Source: Acanthopleuribacter pedis (GTDB taxonomy: Bacteria > Acidobacteriota > Holophagae > Acanthopleuribacterales > Acanthopleuribacteraceae). Taken from it: DNA of 64,000 nucleotides. Below, one piece after another: positions 1 through 10,115 of the stretch. The notes under the pieces were generated by a model. That model was not told where the DNA came from. It ran no database searches and was given only the letters and a program-made list of their open reading frames with translations. Positions within the stretch are counted from its first letter, which is position 1, and the number at the start of each line of letters is the position of its first letter. Both the position numbers and the translations under genes were made by a program. The DNA lies in NCBI RefSeq assembly GCF_017377855.1, contig NZ_JAFREP010000008.1:248001-312000 (forward strand), given 5' to 3'.

Positions 1-1
1 C

Positions 2-649
2 GACCTGGTGTTGGTCCTTGATTTTAGCGGGTCGATGGAAGGGCGGGTCCCGATTCTTCTGCGGGGTGTTTCTAATTTATTAAACCGGCTCCATGCGCGA
101 GACCGCGTGCAGGTGATCGGTTTTAACGTGCGGGTTTTTGAAGTGTCGCCACCCGAGACCAACAAGGATTTGGTGAAACGCCGGTTGTTTGCCGTGAAAC
201 CCGACGGCGCTACGAATCTTTACGGGGCCGTCTACTCCGGTGTGAAATTGCTGGCCAAATCCAATCAACGGCGTGCCCTATTGGTTTTTACCGACGGCCG
301 CCACGATTTAGATGATGCGCCCGATCATTACAAGCGGGGGTTGGTGGATTGCATTGATTTGGCAGTAAGCAACGGTGTGCCGATTTATACCCTGGGCATC
401 GGTGGGGATACGGACCCCGATATTTTGGCAGAGCTGGCGCTTAGGACCGGGGGCACCTATTTTGCCCTTAAAACCGGTAAGCAGGTGCGCGGTGCCTTTG
501 ACGCCATCGGCGGTCAGCTTAGCGATCAGTATTTATTGTGTTATTACACCCAGTCGCGTTTTCAAGGATGGCACGACATCGAAGTCTCCTTGCAGCGGCC
601 TGTCAAGGCGGTGACCTATCCCGGTCGGCTCTATTTTTCGGACCCTTAA
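2..649 (+). CDS. VWFA-related (Acidobacteria-type) protein, 5' truncated
   Basis: C-terminal 215 residues of a von Willebrand factor A domain protein; the frame is open from base 2, so the gene begins before the window and the GTG at base 8 is internal. The metal-ion-dependent adhesion site is complete: DFSGS at the start, the Thr of DGATNLYG and the Asp of FTDGRHD. The end (QYLLCYYTQSRFQGWHDIEV) matches the usual closing strands of the acidobacterial VWFA-related family, which are exported proteins of unknown ligand. It is a paralogue of the gene at 56679-57569. The following 286 bases to 935 show no gene or clear signal. Confidence 0.8.
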   Translation, partial: DLVLVLDFSGSMEGRVPILLRGVSNLLNRLHARDRVQVIGFNVRVFEVSPPETNKDLVKRRLFAVKPDGATNLYGAVYSGVKLLAKSNQRRALLVFTDGRHDLDDAPDHYKRGLVDCIDLAVSNGVPIYTLGIGGDTDPDILAELALRTGGTYFALKTGKQVRGAFDAIGGQLSDQYLLCYYTQSRFQGWHDIEVSLQRPVKAVTYPGRLYFSDP

Positions 650-935
650 CCCGCGCTGCTGGTCAATAAATGGGTGATGCATTAAACTTTAAGGCTGTCC
701 TCTACGACTTAAGACTAGGAGCCCTTTCGAGTGGTTACCGATGTTGTTGCAAGCAGCATGTTGGTGGCAAGGTGCTTGTGGCGTTCCCGAGTGTGGCGGT
801 ACTTCTTCTGAGCCATGCGGTTGCGCGTCGCAGGTCGTGTCCCAGGACTTTTTTGAATGGGTGTTGGTGAATGAGACCTTTTCGCCGGACGGTGCCCGTA
901 TCGGTGGAACGGCGAATGGATCGCGATGGTTTTAA

Positions 936-1107
936 CATAAGAAGCGCTGAAGCGAGGGTTTTTGCTAAAAGTCTGGAGCACAATGGCTTGGGAGAAGCGA
1001 GCCGGGGTCGCGCACGACCGCACCTGTCGGATTCGCTGAGCAATTTTACAGGCCGTTGCAGCGCCGAGGTTTCGCTGAAATCATCGCGAGTTATCCTGTT
1101 TCTTAGG
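936..1107 (+). repeat. MITE-like dispersed repeat, copy A (degenerate)
   Basis: 172 bp that align along almost their whole length with the reverse complement of 30186-30361. Shared blocks include CTGGAGC, ATGGCTT, CGCGCACGACCGCAC, GGCCGTTGCAG and CGCGAGTTATC. The ends read CATAAGAAGCGC and TTTCTTAGG, a decayed version of the 14-bp terminal inverted repeat seen in copy B. No coding frame is conserved between the copies. The remaining gap 1108-1342 before the efflux gene shows no other recognisable feature. Confidence 0.75.
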
Positions 1108-1342
1108 TTTTATCCGTGTTCAAGCCGGGTTAGAACGGCCGGCAATCCCAAATTCTATGGGTTTTTTCTTCTTTGTTTTACGCGTTATGAGGTAAGAATC
1201 CGCCTAGAGGTGTGACTGGATTCACCGGGGGCGCGCCGCAACTGAGAAAGTTGGACAAATGCTGTGAGCAACAACAAGTCGTTGCGTTAAGGCTAAGGGT
1301 TTGGTGAGGCCCTTTGGTGGTTTTTAAGGAATCGAGGTAACA

Positions 1343-2605
1343 ATGCAATATAGTAGGCCGTTTTTGGGTCTGTCCTTGGTAGTGGTATTGATCGCGGGTT
1401 TTCTGGGTTATGGGTATTTTGCCAAAGCCGACACCGAGGCGGAAGGCGCTGACAAAGAAGAAACCAAGCAGGATTTGGGCAAAGCCATGTCGAGCTTGGA
1501 CCAAACCTTTGGCGGCAAGGAAACCGCCGTCCCGGTAAAAGCCGGGCAGGTGGCCCGCGGTGATCTTATTCAAAACGTGGCCTCCCAGGGCCGTGTTCAT
1601 GGTTACAAAAACATCGAGCTGGTTAATGAAATTGCCGGGCGCCTGGTTCAATACGCCGTGCGCGACGGCGATCAGGTCAAAGCCGGCGACATCATCGCCA
1701 AAATTGACGAGCGCCAATACCAGCTCGCCTTTCGCGAGGCCGAGGCCAATTTAATTAAAGCCGAGGCCGAGTTACTGGCTGAAAAAGTCGGTAGCTTGCC
1801 GCCAGGCGAGGATAATAATCCCAGCGCGCTGGCCGCGGCCATGGCTAAATTGGAAAAAGAGTACAAGTCGGGCTTGATCGCTGAAAACGATTACAGCCAT
1901 GAGAAATTAAAAATCGAATTGCAACAGGGAAAGGTGCAAAACCGTCGCAATGCCGTCATCGAGGCCCGTACCGTTTCCGTCGCGCGGGTTGCCTTGGATC
2001 GGGCCAAGCTTGATTTGGAGCGCTGTGTGGTGCGTGCCCCGTTCTCCGGGCGTGTCTTTGAAGTTCAAGTCACACCCGGTCAATACCTTAGCGCCGGAAG
2101 CGTGCTCTGTCGTTTGGTGAATCTAGACGATTTGGTTGTCAAAGCGCAGGTGTTGGAATCGGAGATGGGTTCCGTGCGGGTTGGCAGCAAGGCGGTGGTC
2201 GCTTTTACCGCGTTGCCTGACCTTGGCGCCCTGGTGGGCCGGGTTGAGGCAATCAGCCCCTTGGTGAATTCCGACGAAAAAACCGTTGAAGCCATCGTGA
2301 GTTTTAAAAACCGTGACGGGCGTGTGCGGCCCGGCATGTTTTCCGAGGTGTCGATTGATGCCGCCGTATTCCAAGATCGTATCATGATCCCCAAAACCGC
2401 CCTGCTTCTCCGCAACAAAAAACATGTTGTTTTCAAGGTGAATGACGAGAGTCGTGCCGACTGGATCTACGTGACCATTGGTGCCGAGAACAACGAATTT
2501 GTCGAAATCACCAAAGGCGAATTGGCCGAGGGTGATTTGGTCTTGGTTGACAACCACTTCACCATGGGCCACGGTGCCTTGGTCCGTGTCGTCAATAAGA
2601 AATAG
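1343..2605 (+). CDS. RND efflux periplasmic adaptor (membrane fusion protein)
   Basis: 420-residue HlyD/AcrA-family adaptor that would link the inner-membrane RND pumps encoded next to it to an outer-membrane channel. It has an N-terminal hydrophobic anchor (about residues 5-25), a charged linker, the first lipoyl half (GRLVQYAVRDGDQVKAGD), an alpha-helical hairpin rich in Glu/Lys/Ala (about 125-210), the second lipoyl half (VVRAPFSGRVFEVQVTPGQ) and beta-barrel and membrane-proximal domains to the end. GAGG precedes the ATG by about 6 bases. The first gene of a three-gene efflux operon without an outer-membrane component; the TolC-like protein at 15584-17107 is a possible partner (inference). 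Confidence 0.9.
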   Translation: MQYSRPFLGLSLVVVLIAGFLGYGYFAKADTEAEGADKEETKQDLGKAMSSLDQTFGGKETAVPVKAGQVARGDLIQNVASQGRVHGYKNIELVNEIAGRLVQYAVRDGDQVKAGDIIAKIDERQYQLAFREAEANLIKAEAELLAEKVGSLPPGEDNNPSALAAAMAKLEKEYKSGLIAENDYSHEKLKIELQQGKVQNRRNAVIEARTVSVARVALDRAKLDLERCVVRAPFSGRVFEVQVTPGQYLSAGSVLCRLVNLDDLVVKAQVLESEMGSVRVGSKAVVAFTALPDLGALVGRVEAISPLVNSDEKTVEAIVSFKNRDGRVRPGMFSEVSIDAAVFQDRIMIPKTALLLRNKKHVVFKVNDESRADWIYVTIGAENNEFVEITKGELAEGDLVLVDNHFTMGHGALVRVVNKK

Positions 2606-2699
2606 GCTTCTTTGGGTACGCTGTCGCCCGACCGATTGCGCCCGTTCGTTATTGGGCACCCAGGTGCTCAACGCGCCGCGTTCCTCGGTATGCGCCATT

Positions 2700-2782
2700 G
2701 TGGTCTTTCCACGATCCATCGTGGTCTATCCACGATCCATCGTGGTCCCACCGCGGTCCGTCGTGAATACCCACAACCCATC
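2700..2782 (+). repeat. 21-bp tandem repeat, about four units
   Basis: Units begin at 2700, 2721, 2742 and 2763. The first two are GTGGTCTTTCCACGATCCATC and the same with TATC in place of TTTC; the third and fourth are progressively diverged. Each of the first units contains a small GTGG/CCAC hairpin. The array fills the 248-bp gap between the adaptor gene and the first RND pump, inside an apparent operon, so it lies in the mRNA leader of the pump gene. No reading frame across it looks like a gene. Confidence 0.8.
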
Positions 2783-2853
2783 GTGCGGGTTCATGATCGT
2801 TTGCCGGCCCCGCTTCCACCGTGAAGCGGCTTGACTGGAAAGGATGAAATTTT

Positions 2854-5800
2854 ATGATCGCTGTTTCCCTAAAGCGCCCCGTTACCGTTGCCATGGTTGT
2901 CGCCGCCCTGGTGGTTTTTGGTGTCAAGAGTTACACCGAGTTGGGTCGCGATTTGATGCCCGATATCGCCTACCCCTCGCTGACCGTGATGACCCGTTAT
3001 GAGGGGGCCGCGCCCCAAGAAGTGGAAGAGTTCATCACCAAACCCCTGGAGTCCTCGCTTTCGACCGTGCGTGGCAAGCGCAAAATCAACAGTATTTCGC
3101 GCGAGGGCATGTCGCTGATCACCATTGAATTTGAATGGGGTCACGAAATGAAGTTTGCCACACTTCATGTGCGCGAAAAGCTCGACAACGTGCGTTTTCA
3201 GCCGACTTTTCCGCAGGACGCTGAACGACCCAATATTTTGCGCTGGGACCCCTCGGCCAAACCCATCGTCGGTCTCGCCATCACTGCCAACGCACCCCTG
3301 CTTGAATTGCGCGACATGGTCCAAGACGTCATCAAACCCCGCCTTGAACAATTGGACGGCATCGCCTTTGCCCAAATTTCCGGGGACATCGAACGCGTGA
3401 TCGACGTGGAAATCAATCGCGAGAAGATGGTGCTCTATGGGCTGGACATCGAAACCATCAAAAACGCCATTGACGCCGCCAATGCCAACATTCCCGGCGG
3501 CACCATCAAAAAAGGCCGCTACCGCTACAGCTTAAGGACCTTGGGCGAGTTTCGCGAGGTTGAAGAAATCAACAATGTGGTTGTGGCACGGCGCAACGGC
3601 AGCGAGATATTGGTTTCCGATGTAGCCGTGGTTCACGATACCGCCAAGGATCGCGACGCCCAAACCACCGTGGACGGGGTGGAAGGCCTGGGTTTGTTGG
3701 TTTACAAGGAGTCCGGCGCCAACACCATTCGCTCCACCGAATCCGTAAAGAAATTAATCGAAACGCTGAACGCCGAATTTGGCGGCGGTTCTCGTGCGTT
3801 GCGCGTGGTCCTGGCTTTTGAAGAGGCCAAGTTCATCTCGCAGGCTTTGAACAATGTGTGGGTGTCCCTGATTTTCGGTGGGTTTTTCGCCTTTTTGGTC
3901 CTTGTCCTTTTCTTGTCTGACCTGAAGTCGCCGTTTTTTATTTTTGTGTCCATCCCCATCGCCATCATTGTTACCCTGGTACTGATGTACTTCTTTGGCT
4001 TGTCCCTGAACATCATGTCCTTGGGGGGTCTCGCACTTGGCGTGGGCATGTTGGTGGATAACTCCATCGTCGTGTTAGAGAACATCTACCGTTATCGAGA
4101 AGAAGGAAATGCGCCCCTCGACGCCGCCTTCAAAGGCGCGCGTGAAGTGGCCATGCCGGTTGCCGCTTCGACCTTAACGACCGTCGCCGTGTTTTTTCCG
4201 ATTGTCTACATCCAAGGGGTTGCCGGTGCCTTGTTTGGGGAACAAGCACTGACGGTAACCTTTTCCTTGGCTTCTTCCTTGGTCGTCTCGCTCACCGTGC
4301 TGCCCTTGTTGACCGCCGTCACCAGCCTGCTAAAAGGACGTGACAGCTTGCCGGGACGATTGGTCCCCATTGAGCGGCTTGACGCCAAGGCTTATCCGCG
4401 CGGACTCGTTTTTTGGAAATGGTGGGAATACGCCATTTGTTTCCTGCTTTTGGCCCTGGTTGCCGGCTACTTCAAATCCGATTGGCTCAATTTCGGCATC
4501 GCCGCCGGTATCCTGTTTATTTTGCCCACCGCCTTGCTTTTGCTCAAGTGGGTGGCCCGCTTCGGCATTGCCTGGCTGTTTCAGGCCGTTGCCTTTTTAT
4601 TCCTGTCGTTGCACAACTTTGTACAATGGGTGCTCGATACCGCCATCTTGCCCGTGTTTAACGCCGCCTATGCCGGCTTCGAACATCTTTACCACGCCGT
4701 GCTTGCTTGGGCGCTGGAGCGTAAGTTCGTTGTGTTGTTGCTGTCCATCGGTTTGATGGTGTTGACATGGCAAATGGGATCCGAGTTGAAGCAAGAACTG
4801 ATGCCCAAGGCCGCCACCGGCCAGTTCACCATCGATACCAAGCTGCTGCCGGGCACCTCGCTTGAAATTACTACCGGGGTCGTGGAGCAGGTGGAAGCCT
4901 TGCTCAAAAACGAAGAAAGCGTGGCCTTGGTTTTTTCCCAGATTGGCGCTTCCGAGGCAAATCTCAGTCAGTTACTCAAAGACAGTGGCACCAATACCGC
5001 CCAAATTTCGGTGCGCTTGCGTGAGCAGGACGCCACCCTCGCCGAGGTTCGCCGCCTTTCCGATTTGGTCCGCGGGTTCGCCGTCGACATTCCCGGCATG
5101 AAGGTGGAAGTTGAAGAGAGTAGTTCTTCAATGGAAGATTTGCTCGCCAGCGAAGGTGGTGGTGGTCTGGTTGTTCAGATCGAGGCTGAGACGTTTGACC
5201 TTCTTTACGAAGCCAACCAAGCCGTGCTGCGTGGTCTGCAACAGGATCAGACCTTGCAAGATGTGAAAACCACCTTGACCCGTGATTTTCCGCAAATGCG
5301 CATCGCGCTACGTCGCGACCGCATCGATCACTACGGCTTTGAAATCCGTCAGATTGGTGAGTTTCTTTCCGGCGGTATGCGCGGCGCATTGGCCACGCAA
5401 TTTAAAGAGTTTGACCGCAGCATTGATGTGCGGGTGCGGTTCTCCGAGGAGGACCGCGAGGACTTTGAAGAGGTGTTAAAGACGCGCTTGGTTTCTTCAA
5501 GTGGCATTTCGGTACCGCTCGCCGAGTTTCTCGAGGTCACCGTGGAGCAGACCACCAAAGAGATCCGCCGCGTGAACCAGCGCAGGGTTGCCTTGGTGTC
5601 CGCCAACATCGGCGCCCTCAAAATTTCCGACGTACTGCCACGCGCGGAAGCCATGCTGGATGCGCTTGAGTTGCCACCCAGTGTTTCGGTGAAATTGGCC
5701 GGTGAGAAAGAGGGGATCGACGCATCCTTTAAACAACTGTTAAATGCCTTGCTGCTTTCGGCCGCGTTGGTCTACATGATTATGGCCGCGCAGTTTGAAT

Positions 5801-6372
5801 CGCTGCGGTTTCCGTTCGTGGTGATTTTTACCGTTCCCATGGGATTGGTCGGTACCGTTTTGATTCTCAGCCTGACTGGTACCAGCATCAACATCATGTC
5901 CCTCATTGGTTTGATTGTGCTTACCGGGATTGTCGTCAACGACGCCATTGTAAAGGTGGACTTCATCAACCAAGCCCGAGGGGAAGGGATGACCCTTCGC
6001 GGTGCCGTGATGGAGGCGTCCAAGGTTCGTTTGCGACCGATTCTGATGACCACCGCGACCACCGTGCTGGCATTGATTCCCATGGCTTTTGGGTTTGTGC
6101 CTTGGTTGATGAATACCGATTTCATTCATCCGCTGGTGCTTTGGGCCGACGAATGGGCCCTTGCCTATTCACTGCCGCTATTGTCCGAGCTGTTCAGTCC
6201 ACGCGGCGCGGAAATCCAACAACCCCTGGCGCTGGTCGTCATTGGGGGACTCAGTTTGGCGACGATGCTCACCTTGATCCTGATTCCCGTCCTCTACGAA
6301 ACCCTGGCCGCCGCCGACAAGACAGAGCCTGCATCGATTGATGATGCCGCCGTTGAGGAGGCTCATCCGTGA
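2854..6372 (+). CDS. RND efflux transporter, inner-membrane pump subunit 1
   Basis: 1172-residue resistance-nodulation-division permease of the AcrB/MexB type, driving proton-coupled export together with the adaptor upstream. It shows the duplicated architecture: TM1, porter loop, TM2-6 with the relay segment GMLVDNSIVVLENIYRYREEG-like (one Asp, the second replaced by Asn), then a second porter loop and TM8-12 with GIVVNDAIVKVDFINQA. It is longer than the usual 1020-1060 residues because of two hydrophobic insertions: about residues 510-620 between the halves (several extra membrane segments, Trp-rich) and about 1085-1125 near the end. AAAGGA lies 9 bases before the ATG. Its stop overlaps the next start by four bases. 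Confidence 0.9.
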   Translation: MIAVSLKRPVTVAMVVAALVVFGVKSYTELGRDLMPDIAYPSLTVMTRYEGAAPQEVEEFITKPLESSLSTVRGKRKINSISREGMSLITIEFEWGHEMKFATLHVREKLDNVRFQPTFPQDAERPNILRWDPSAKPIVGLAITANAPLLELRDMVQDVIKPRLEQLDGIAFAQISGDIERVIDVEINREKMVLYGLDIETIKNAIDAANANIPGGTIKKGRYRYSLRTLGEFREVEEINNVVVARRNGSEILVSDVAVVHDTAKDRDAQTTVDGVEGLGLLVYKESGANTIRSTESVKKLIETLNAEFGGGSRALRVVLAFEEAKFISQALNNVWVSLIFGGFFAFLVLVLFLSDLKSPFFIFVSIPIAIIVTLVLMYFFGLSLNIMSLGGLALGVGMLVDNSIVVLENIYRYREEGNAPLDAAFKGAREVAMPVAASTLTTVAVFFPIVYIQGVAGALFGEQALTVTFSLASSLVVSLTVLPLLTAVTSLLKGRDSLPGRLVPIERLDAKAYPRGLVFWKWWEYAICFLLLALVAGYFKSDWLNFGIAAGILFILPTALLLLKWVARFGIAWLFQAVAFLFLSLHNFVQWVLDTAILPVFNAAYAGFEHLYHAVLAWALERKFVVLLLSIGLMVLTWQMGSELKQELMPKAATGQFTIDTKLLPGTSLEITTGVVEQVEALLKNEESVALVFSQIGASEANLSQLLKDSGTNTAQISVRLREQDATLAEVRRLSDLVRGFAVDIPGMKVEVEESSSSMEDLLASEGGGGLVVQIEAETFDLLYEANQAVLRGLQQDQTLQDVKTTLTRDFPQMRIALRRDRIDHYGFEIRQIGEFLSGGMRGALATQFKEFDRSIDVRVRFSEEDREDFEEVLKTRLVSSSGISVPLAEFLEVTVEQTTKEIRRVNQRRVALVSANIGALKISDVLPRAEAMLDALELPPSVSVKLAGEKEGIDASFKQLLNALLLSAALVYMIMAAQFESLRFPFVVIFTVPMGLVGTVLILSLTGTSINIMSLIGLIVLTGIVVNDAIVKVDFINQARGEGMTLRGAVMEASKVRLRPILMTTATTVLALIPMAFGFVPWLMNTDFIHPLVLWADEWALAYSLPLLSELFSPRGAEIQQPLALVVIGGLSLATMLTLILIPVLYETLAAADKTEPASIDDAAVEEAHP

Positions 6373-9300
6373 TTCGCTACCTGCTGCGCCATCCCGTTGC
6401 CGTATCCATGTTTTACATCTCGATTTCGATCCTCGGCGTCATTTCTTTTCTCAACCTTTCCGTGGAAGGCCAACCTGAAACCGAATTGCCCCAATTGGTT
6501 GTTACCACCAGTTGGTTCGGGACCTCGCCCGAGGTCGTTCAGGTTTTTTTGACCTCGCCGATTGAAGAGGCCGCCGCCCAACTCGAGGGATTGCGTGAGA
6601 TGGAGAGTAGCTCGATTCTCGGTTATTCCTCCGTGACGCTGAAGTTCAACCGCGACACCGATATGGAATTCGCCAGGCTGGATTTGAACGAGCGGATCAG
6701 TGTGTTGCGCAATAACTTGCCGCCGGGAACTTCTCAGCCGCAAATTCAGATGCGGGAATCGCGACGGCGCTCGCGGACCACTTTTATGGAATGCAGTATT
6801 TCGGGGCCATACGACAACCAGCGGCTTTCCGAATTGATCAAAGAGCAGTTAATGCCCGAGATGAGCAGCGTGGAAGGCGTCGCCGATATCGAGATTTTTG
6901 GGGATCGTGAGCGCAACATTTTCATCAGCCTCAACCGTGAGCAAATGGATCTCTACGGGCTGGTTCCCGACACCGTTGCCGGCAAAGTCAACGAGATGAC
7001 GCGGCAGTACGAAACCGCGCGCAGCTATTACCAAAATAGCGAATACGCCATCGCTATTGAGAATTCTATTAAGAGTGTGACAGAGCTCGAACGTTTGATT
7101 GTGGGGAAGGGTGTAAACGGCCGTATCGTGCGTTTGGCGGACGTTGCCCGCGTTACCTTTGGTCAGGCCGAGCCCCGGAACTATTCCCGCTTAAACGGCA
7201 ACACCACCCTGCGTTTGATTGTGAGCAAAGAAACCAATGCCAATGTCATTGAAACCTCCGGCAACCTCAAGAAAACGACCGAACGGGCTTTGAACAACTT
7301 GCCCCCGGGTGTGCGCATCGATTGGATTACCGATCAAGGCCAAATGATGAAAGAACAGCTTGAATCTGTTTACCATCGCGCTCTGTGGTGTGTGTTGCTG
7401 ATTATCTTGCTCCTCTTGCTTTTCCTCCGCAGTGTCAGCGCGGCCGTGGTGATTACCCTCAACATTTTGTTCTCCGTGATGATCACCATCAATTTCATGT
7501 ACTACTTCCAGGTGTCTTTTAACGTCGTCACCCTTTCCGGGCTTGCGATTGGGTTCGGCATGCTTGTTGACAACGCCATCGTGGTGCTGGAGAACATTTT
7601 CCGACATCGCGAACAGGGTATGGGTAAATGGGACGCCGCCGTGCTTGGGGTTGGGGAAGTGGGTTGGGCCCTTATGGCGGCTACCTTAACCACCGTGGCA
7701 GCCTTCATGTGTATGCTGATGCTTCAGGATCGCTTGGCCGCGACCTACTTGCCGCTGGCCCTCGCCGTCATTTTTTCACTGTCGGCCTCGCTGCTTGTTT
7801 CGTTTACCTTCACCCCCTTGTTGAGCCTGCTTATCCGTGGCTCGAACCTCCAAGTTCAAGCGGATCGCAAAAAAACCCTGTTTGAACGCGTGGTTGTTTG
7901 GCCGCTGGAGATGCTGCAACGCGGCTATGAGGGGGCTGTTCGCTGGAGTCTGCACCACAAATTGTTGGTCCTTGTGGTCGCCGGTTTGTTTCTTTTTATG
8001 TTTGATCGTATCTATGAAACCGAAATTGATCGCGGTGGATTTTCTTTTGGGTTCATGCGCGATGACGAGGTACGGGTCTTTCTGCGTATGCCGGAAGGCA
8101 CCGAGTTGGAAACCGCCGACGAGGTCATTCGCCAATTTGAAAAACCCCTGCTGGAGGTTGAAGGTTATAAAGATGTCAGTGTCATTGTTCGAACAGAGTG
8201 GTCTGAACTGGCTGTATCCTTCACGCCCGAGATGCTGGCCTCGCCTTATCCACTGGCCTTAAAATCCCGTTTGATCGGCATTGCCCAAGGTTTTTCCGGT
8301 CTGAATGTGTCGGTGGCCGGCATCAACGCCGACGACAATTTTTATTCAGGGTCAACCGGCTTTGAAACCTACAACAGCAGTATTCGCTTGCTGGGTTACA
8401 ACTATAAGAAATTGATGGACTATTCCGAGGATATTCTGCGCAAAGTGAAACGCAACCGCCGCGTACGAGAAACCAACATTCAAACTTCTCGGATTCGCTG
8501 GGGTTCTCGCGATCAAACAGAATCTACGCTTATCGTGGACCGCGCTGCTTTGAAACAATACAACATTAGTGTGACCTATCTTATGGCGTTTGTTCAGCGG
8601 AACCTGAAACTCGAATCGACCGCGCGCACCAAGTTCCGCGGAGAAGATGTGCGCCTTGAACTAAAATTCGAAGATGCTGAAGATTTTGATATCAAGGACC
8701 TTGAGTCCCTCGTCATCCCAACCGCCGAGGGGCAACGTATTCGGATCGTCGACCTCGTGCGTTTTGAGGAAAGAAAGGTGCCCGGCGGCATTGATCGTAA
8801 GGACCAGCAGTTCGCAATTACCGTCCAGTGGGACTACAAAGCCTCCTACAAAAAAGCGCGAAAATACAATGAAAAGATCTACGATGAGCTTATTTTGCCT
8901 CCTGGTTTTAAGGCCGAGCTTGATTTTGAGCGCGTGCTGTCGAAAGAGGAGACGGAAAACCTTGAGATGGTGATCTATTTTGCCGTCCTCGTGGTTTTTT
9001 TGATCATCGCCGCGTTGTATGAATCTTTAATCGATCCCTTGGTTATTTTCGCAACCGTTCCACTGGCCGGTACCGGGGTGTGGTGGATATACTGGTATAC
9101 CGGAAATTCTTTTGATTCAACATCCTATATTGGATTAATCATATTGGCGGGAATTGTTGTGAACAATTCCATACTACTTGTTTCTCAATTAAATCTCGAA
9201 GTAAGGCGAATGGATGAAACCGGCTTAACCTTTACCGAGGCCATTGTGCGTGGTGCCGGGGATCGTCTGCGACCCATTCTCCTCACCGCGATTACCACCG

Positions 9301-9617
9301 TGGTCGGCCTTTTGCCGCTCCTTGACGAATTTGTATCCTGGTTTTTCGATTTGCCGCCGGTCGGCGGCTTCCTGAACCTCATCGGGCGGCCCGACCTGAT
9401 TGCCACCAACCTTGAGAATGCCGGATTGCAGGTAACCCTGGATATGTTTGCCAGCCTGTCGCGATCAACCGTCGGCGGCTTACTCAGTGCGACCTTATCG
9501 ACCCTGTTGGTCATTCCCGTGGTTTATGCGTGTTGCTTCCGCGCCAAACAGTGGCTGAGCCGGCGCATCAACGAAATCTTCCATGTGGTGGAGGGACCGG
9601 AGGGAAAGCCTGAGTAG
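6369..9617 (+). CDS. RND efflux transporter, inner-membrane pump subunit 2
   Basis: 1082-residue RND permease, clearly a diverged paralogue of the preceding pump and translationally coupled to it (GTGA overlap at 6369-6372). The relay segment reads GMLVDNAIVVLENIFRHREQG and the second half GIVVNNSILLVSQLN, where the Asp found in pump 1 is Asn. Two pumps sharing one adaptor resembles heteromultimeric MdtBC-type systems, so the two proteins may form a mixed trimer (inference). The C-terminal half carries a hydrophobic insertion (about 985-1030) between the last membrane helices, like its neighbour. The 414 bases after the stop (9618-10031) contain no gene or obvious terminator. Confidence 0.9.
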   Translation: MIRYLLRHPVAVSMFYISISILGVISFLNLSVEGQPETELPQLVVTTSWFGTSPEVVQVFLTSPIEEAAAQLEGLREMESSSILGYSSVTLKFNRDTDMEFARLDLNERISVLRNNLPPGTSQPQIQMRESRRRSRTTFMECSISGPYDNQRLSELIKEQLMPEMSSVEGVADIEIFGDRERNIFISLNREQMDLYGLVPDTVAGKVNEMTRQYETARSYYQNSEYAIAIENSIKSVTELERLIVGKGVNGRIVRLADVARVTFGQAEPRNYSRLNGNTTLRLIVSKETNANVIETSGNLKKTTERALNNLPPGVRIDWITDQGQMMKEQLESVYHRALWCVLLIILLLLLFLRSVSAAVVITLNILFSVMITINFMYYFQVSFNVVTLSGLAIGFGMLVDNAIVVLENIFRHREQGMGKWDAAVLGVGEVGWALMAATLTTVAAFMCMLMLQDRLAATYLPLALAVIFSLSASLLVSFTFTPLLSLLIRGSNLQVQADRKKTLFERVVVWPLEMLQRGYEGAVRWSLHHKLLVLVVAGLFLFMFDRIYETEIDRGGFSFGFMRDDEVRVFLRMPEGTELETADEVIRQFEKPLLEVEGYKDVSVIVRTEWSELAVSFTPEMLASPYPLALKSRLIGIAQGFSGLNVSVAGINADDNFYSGSTGFETYNSSIRLLGYNYKKLMDYSEDILRKVKRNRRVRETNIQTSRIRWGSRDQTESTLIVDRAALKQYNISVTYLMAFVQRNLKLESTARTKFRGEDVRLELKFEDAEDFDIKDLESLVIPTAEGQRIRIVDLVRFEERKVPGGIDRKDQQFAITVQWDYKASYKKARKYNEKIYDELILPPGFKAELDFERVLSKEETENLEMVIYFAVLVVFLIIAALYESLIDPLVIFATVPLAGTGVWWIYWYTGNSFDSTSYIGLIILAGIVVNNSILLVSQLNLEVRRMDETGLTFTEAIVRGAGDRLRPILLTAITTVVGLLPLLDEFVSWFFDLPPVGGFLNLIGRPDLIATNLENAGLQVTLDMFASLSRSTVGGLLSATLSTLLVIPVVYACCFRAKQWLSRRINEIFHVVEGPEGKPE

Positions 9618-10031
9618 CCGGGTCAAGCGAGCTTGGTGATTTTTCGGTGATTTTTTTGTTAAGAAAGCGTGAGAAGGAAGTGAGAGGCCGTGAGGCCCGC
9701 CGTGGGTGGGCCGGCACGGCCATTTTCTTTCTTAAGTTGTTGGATTTTATAAGGTTGGCTTGGTGTGGCTCGTGCCGGGGTAGGGAAAAGGCGGTTTTTT
9801 CGCATGCCGTGGTGTGGCAGCGAAAGCCCTGTGCCCCAACGGTTTTCGGGGGTGAGGGGTCTGTAAGATTTCTGTAAAACAAGTGAGAATCTTGGATAAA
9901 TCGCTTGCGTTATTTACGGCGTCCGAAATATAAATAGGCTAGGCCTTACCGGGACTAAGTTTCTACAATTTTTCGCTTTATCGGCCCCAGCGGGGCGCTC
10001 GGTAGACGGATATCTGTGTTTGTAAATTCGG

Positions 10032-10061
10032 TTGACGATTGTTCGACCGCTTAGGTAACAT
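10032..10061 (+). promoter_or_regulatory. Candidate sigma-70 promoter for the exbB operon
   Basis: TTGACG at 10032-10037 and TAACAT at 10056-10061 with an 18-base spacer, about 55 bases before the exbB start. This is the best promoter match in the 498-base gap after the efflux operon, and it fits a new transcription unit beginning here. Not tested against background. Confidence 0.5.
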
Positions 10062-10115
10062 GCACACCTCAGTATTCCATTTTTTTTGAGACCGTATCTA
10101 GGGAGGTAATGACTC

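Noticed and set aside
1108..1342. Possible promoter before the efflux operon
   Set aside because: Only weak matches without proper spacing were found.
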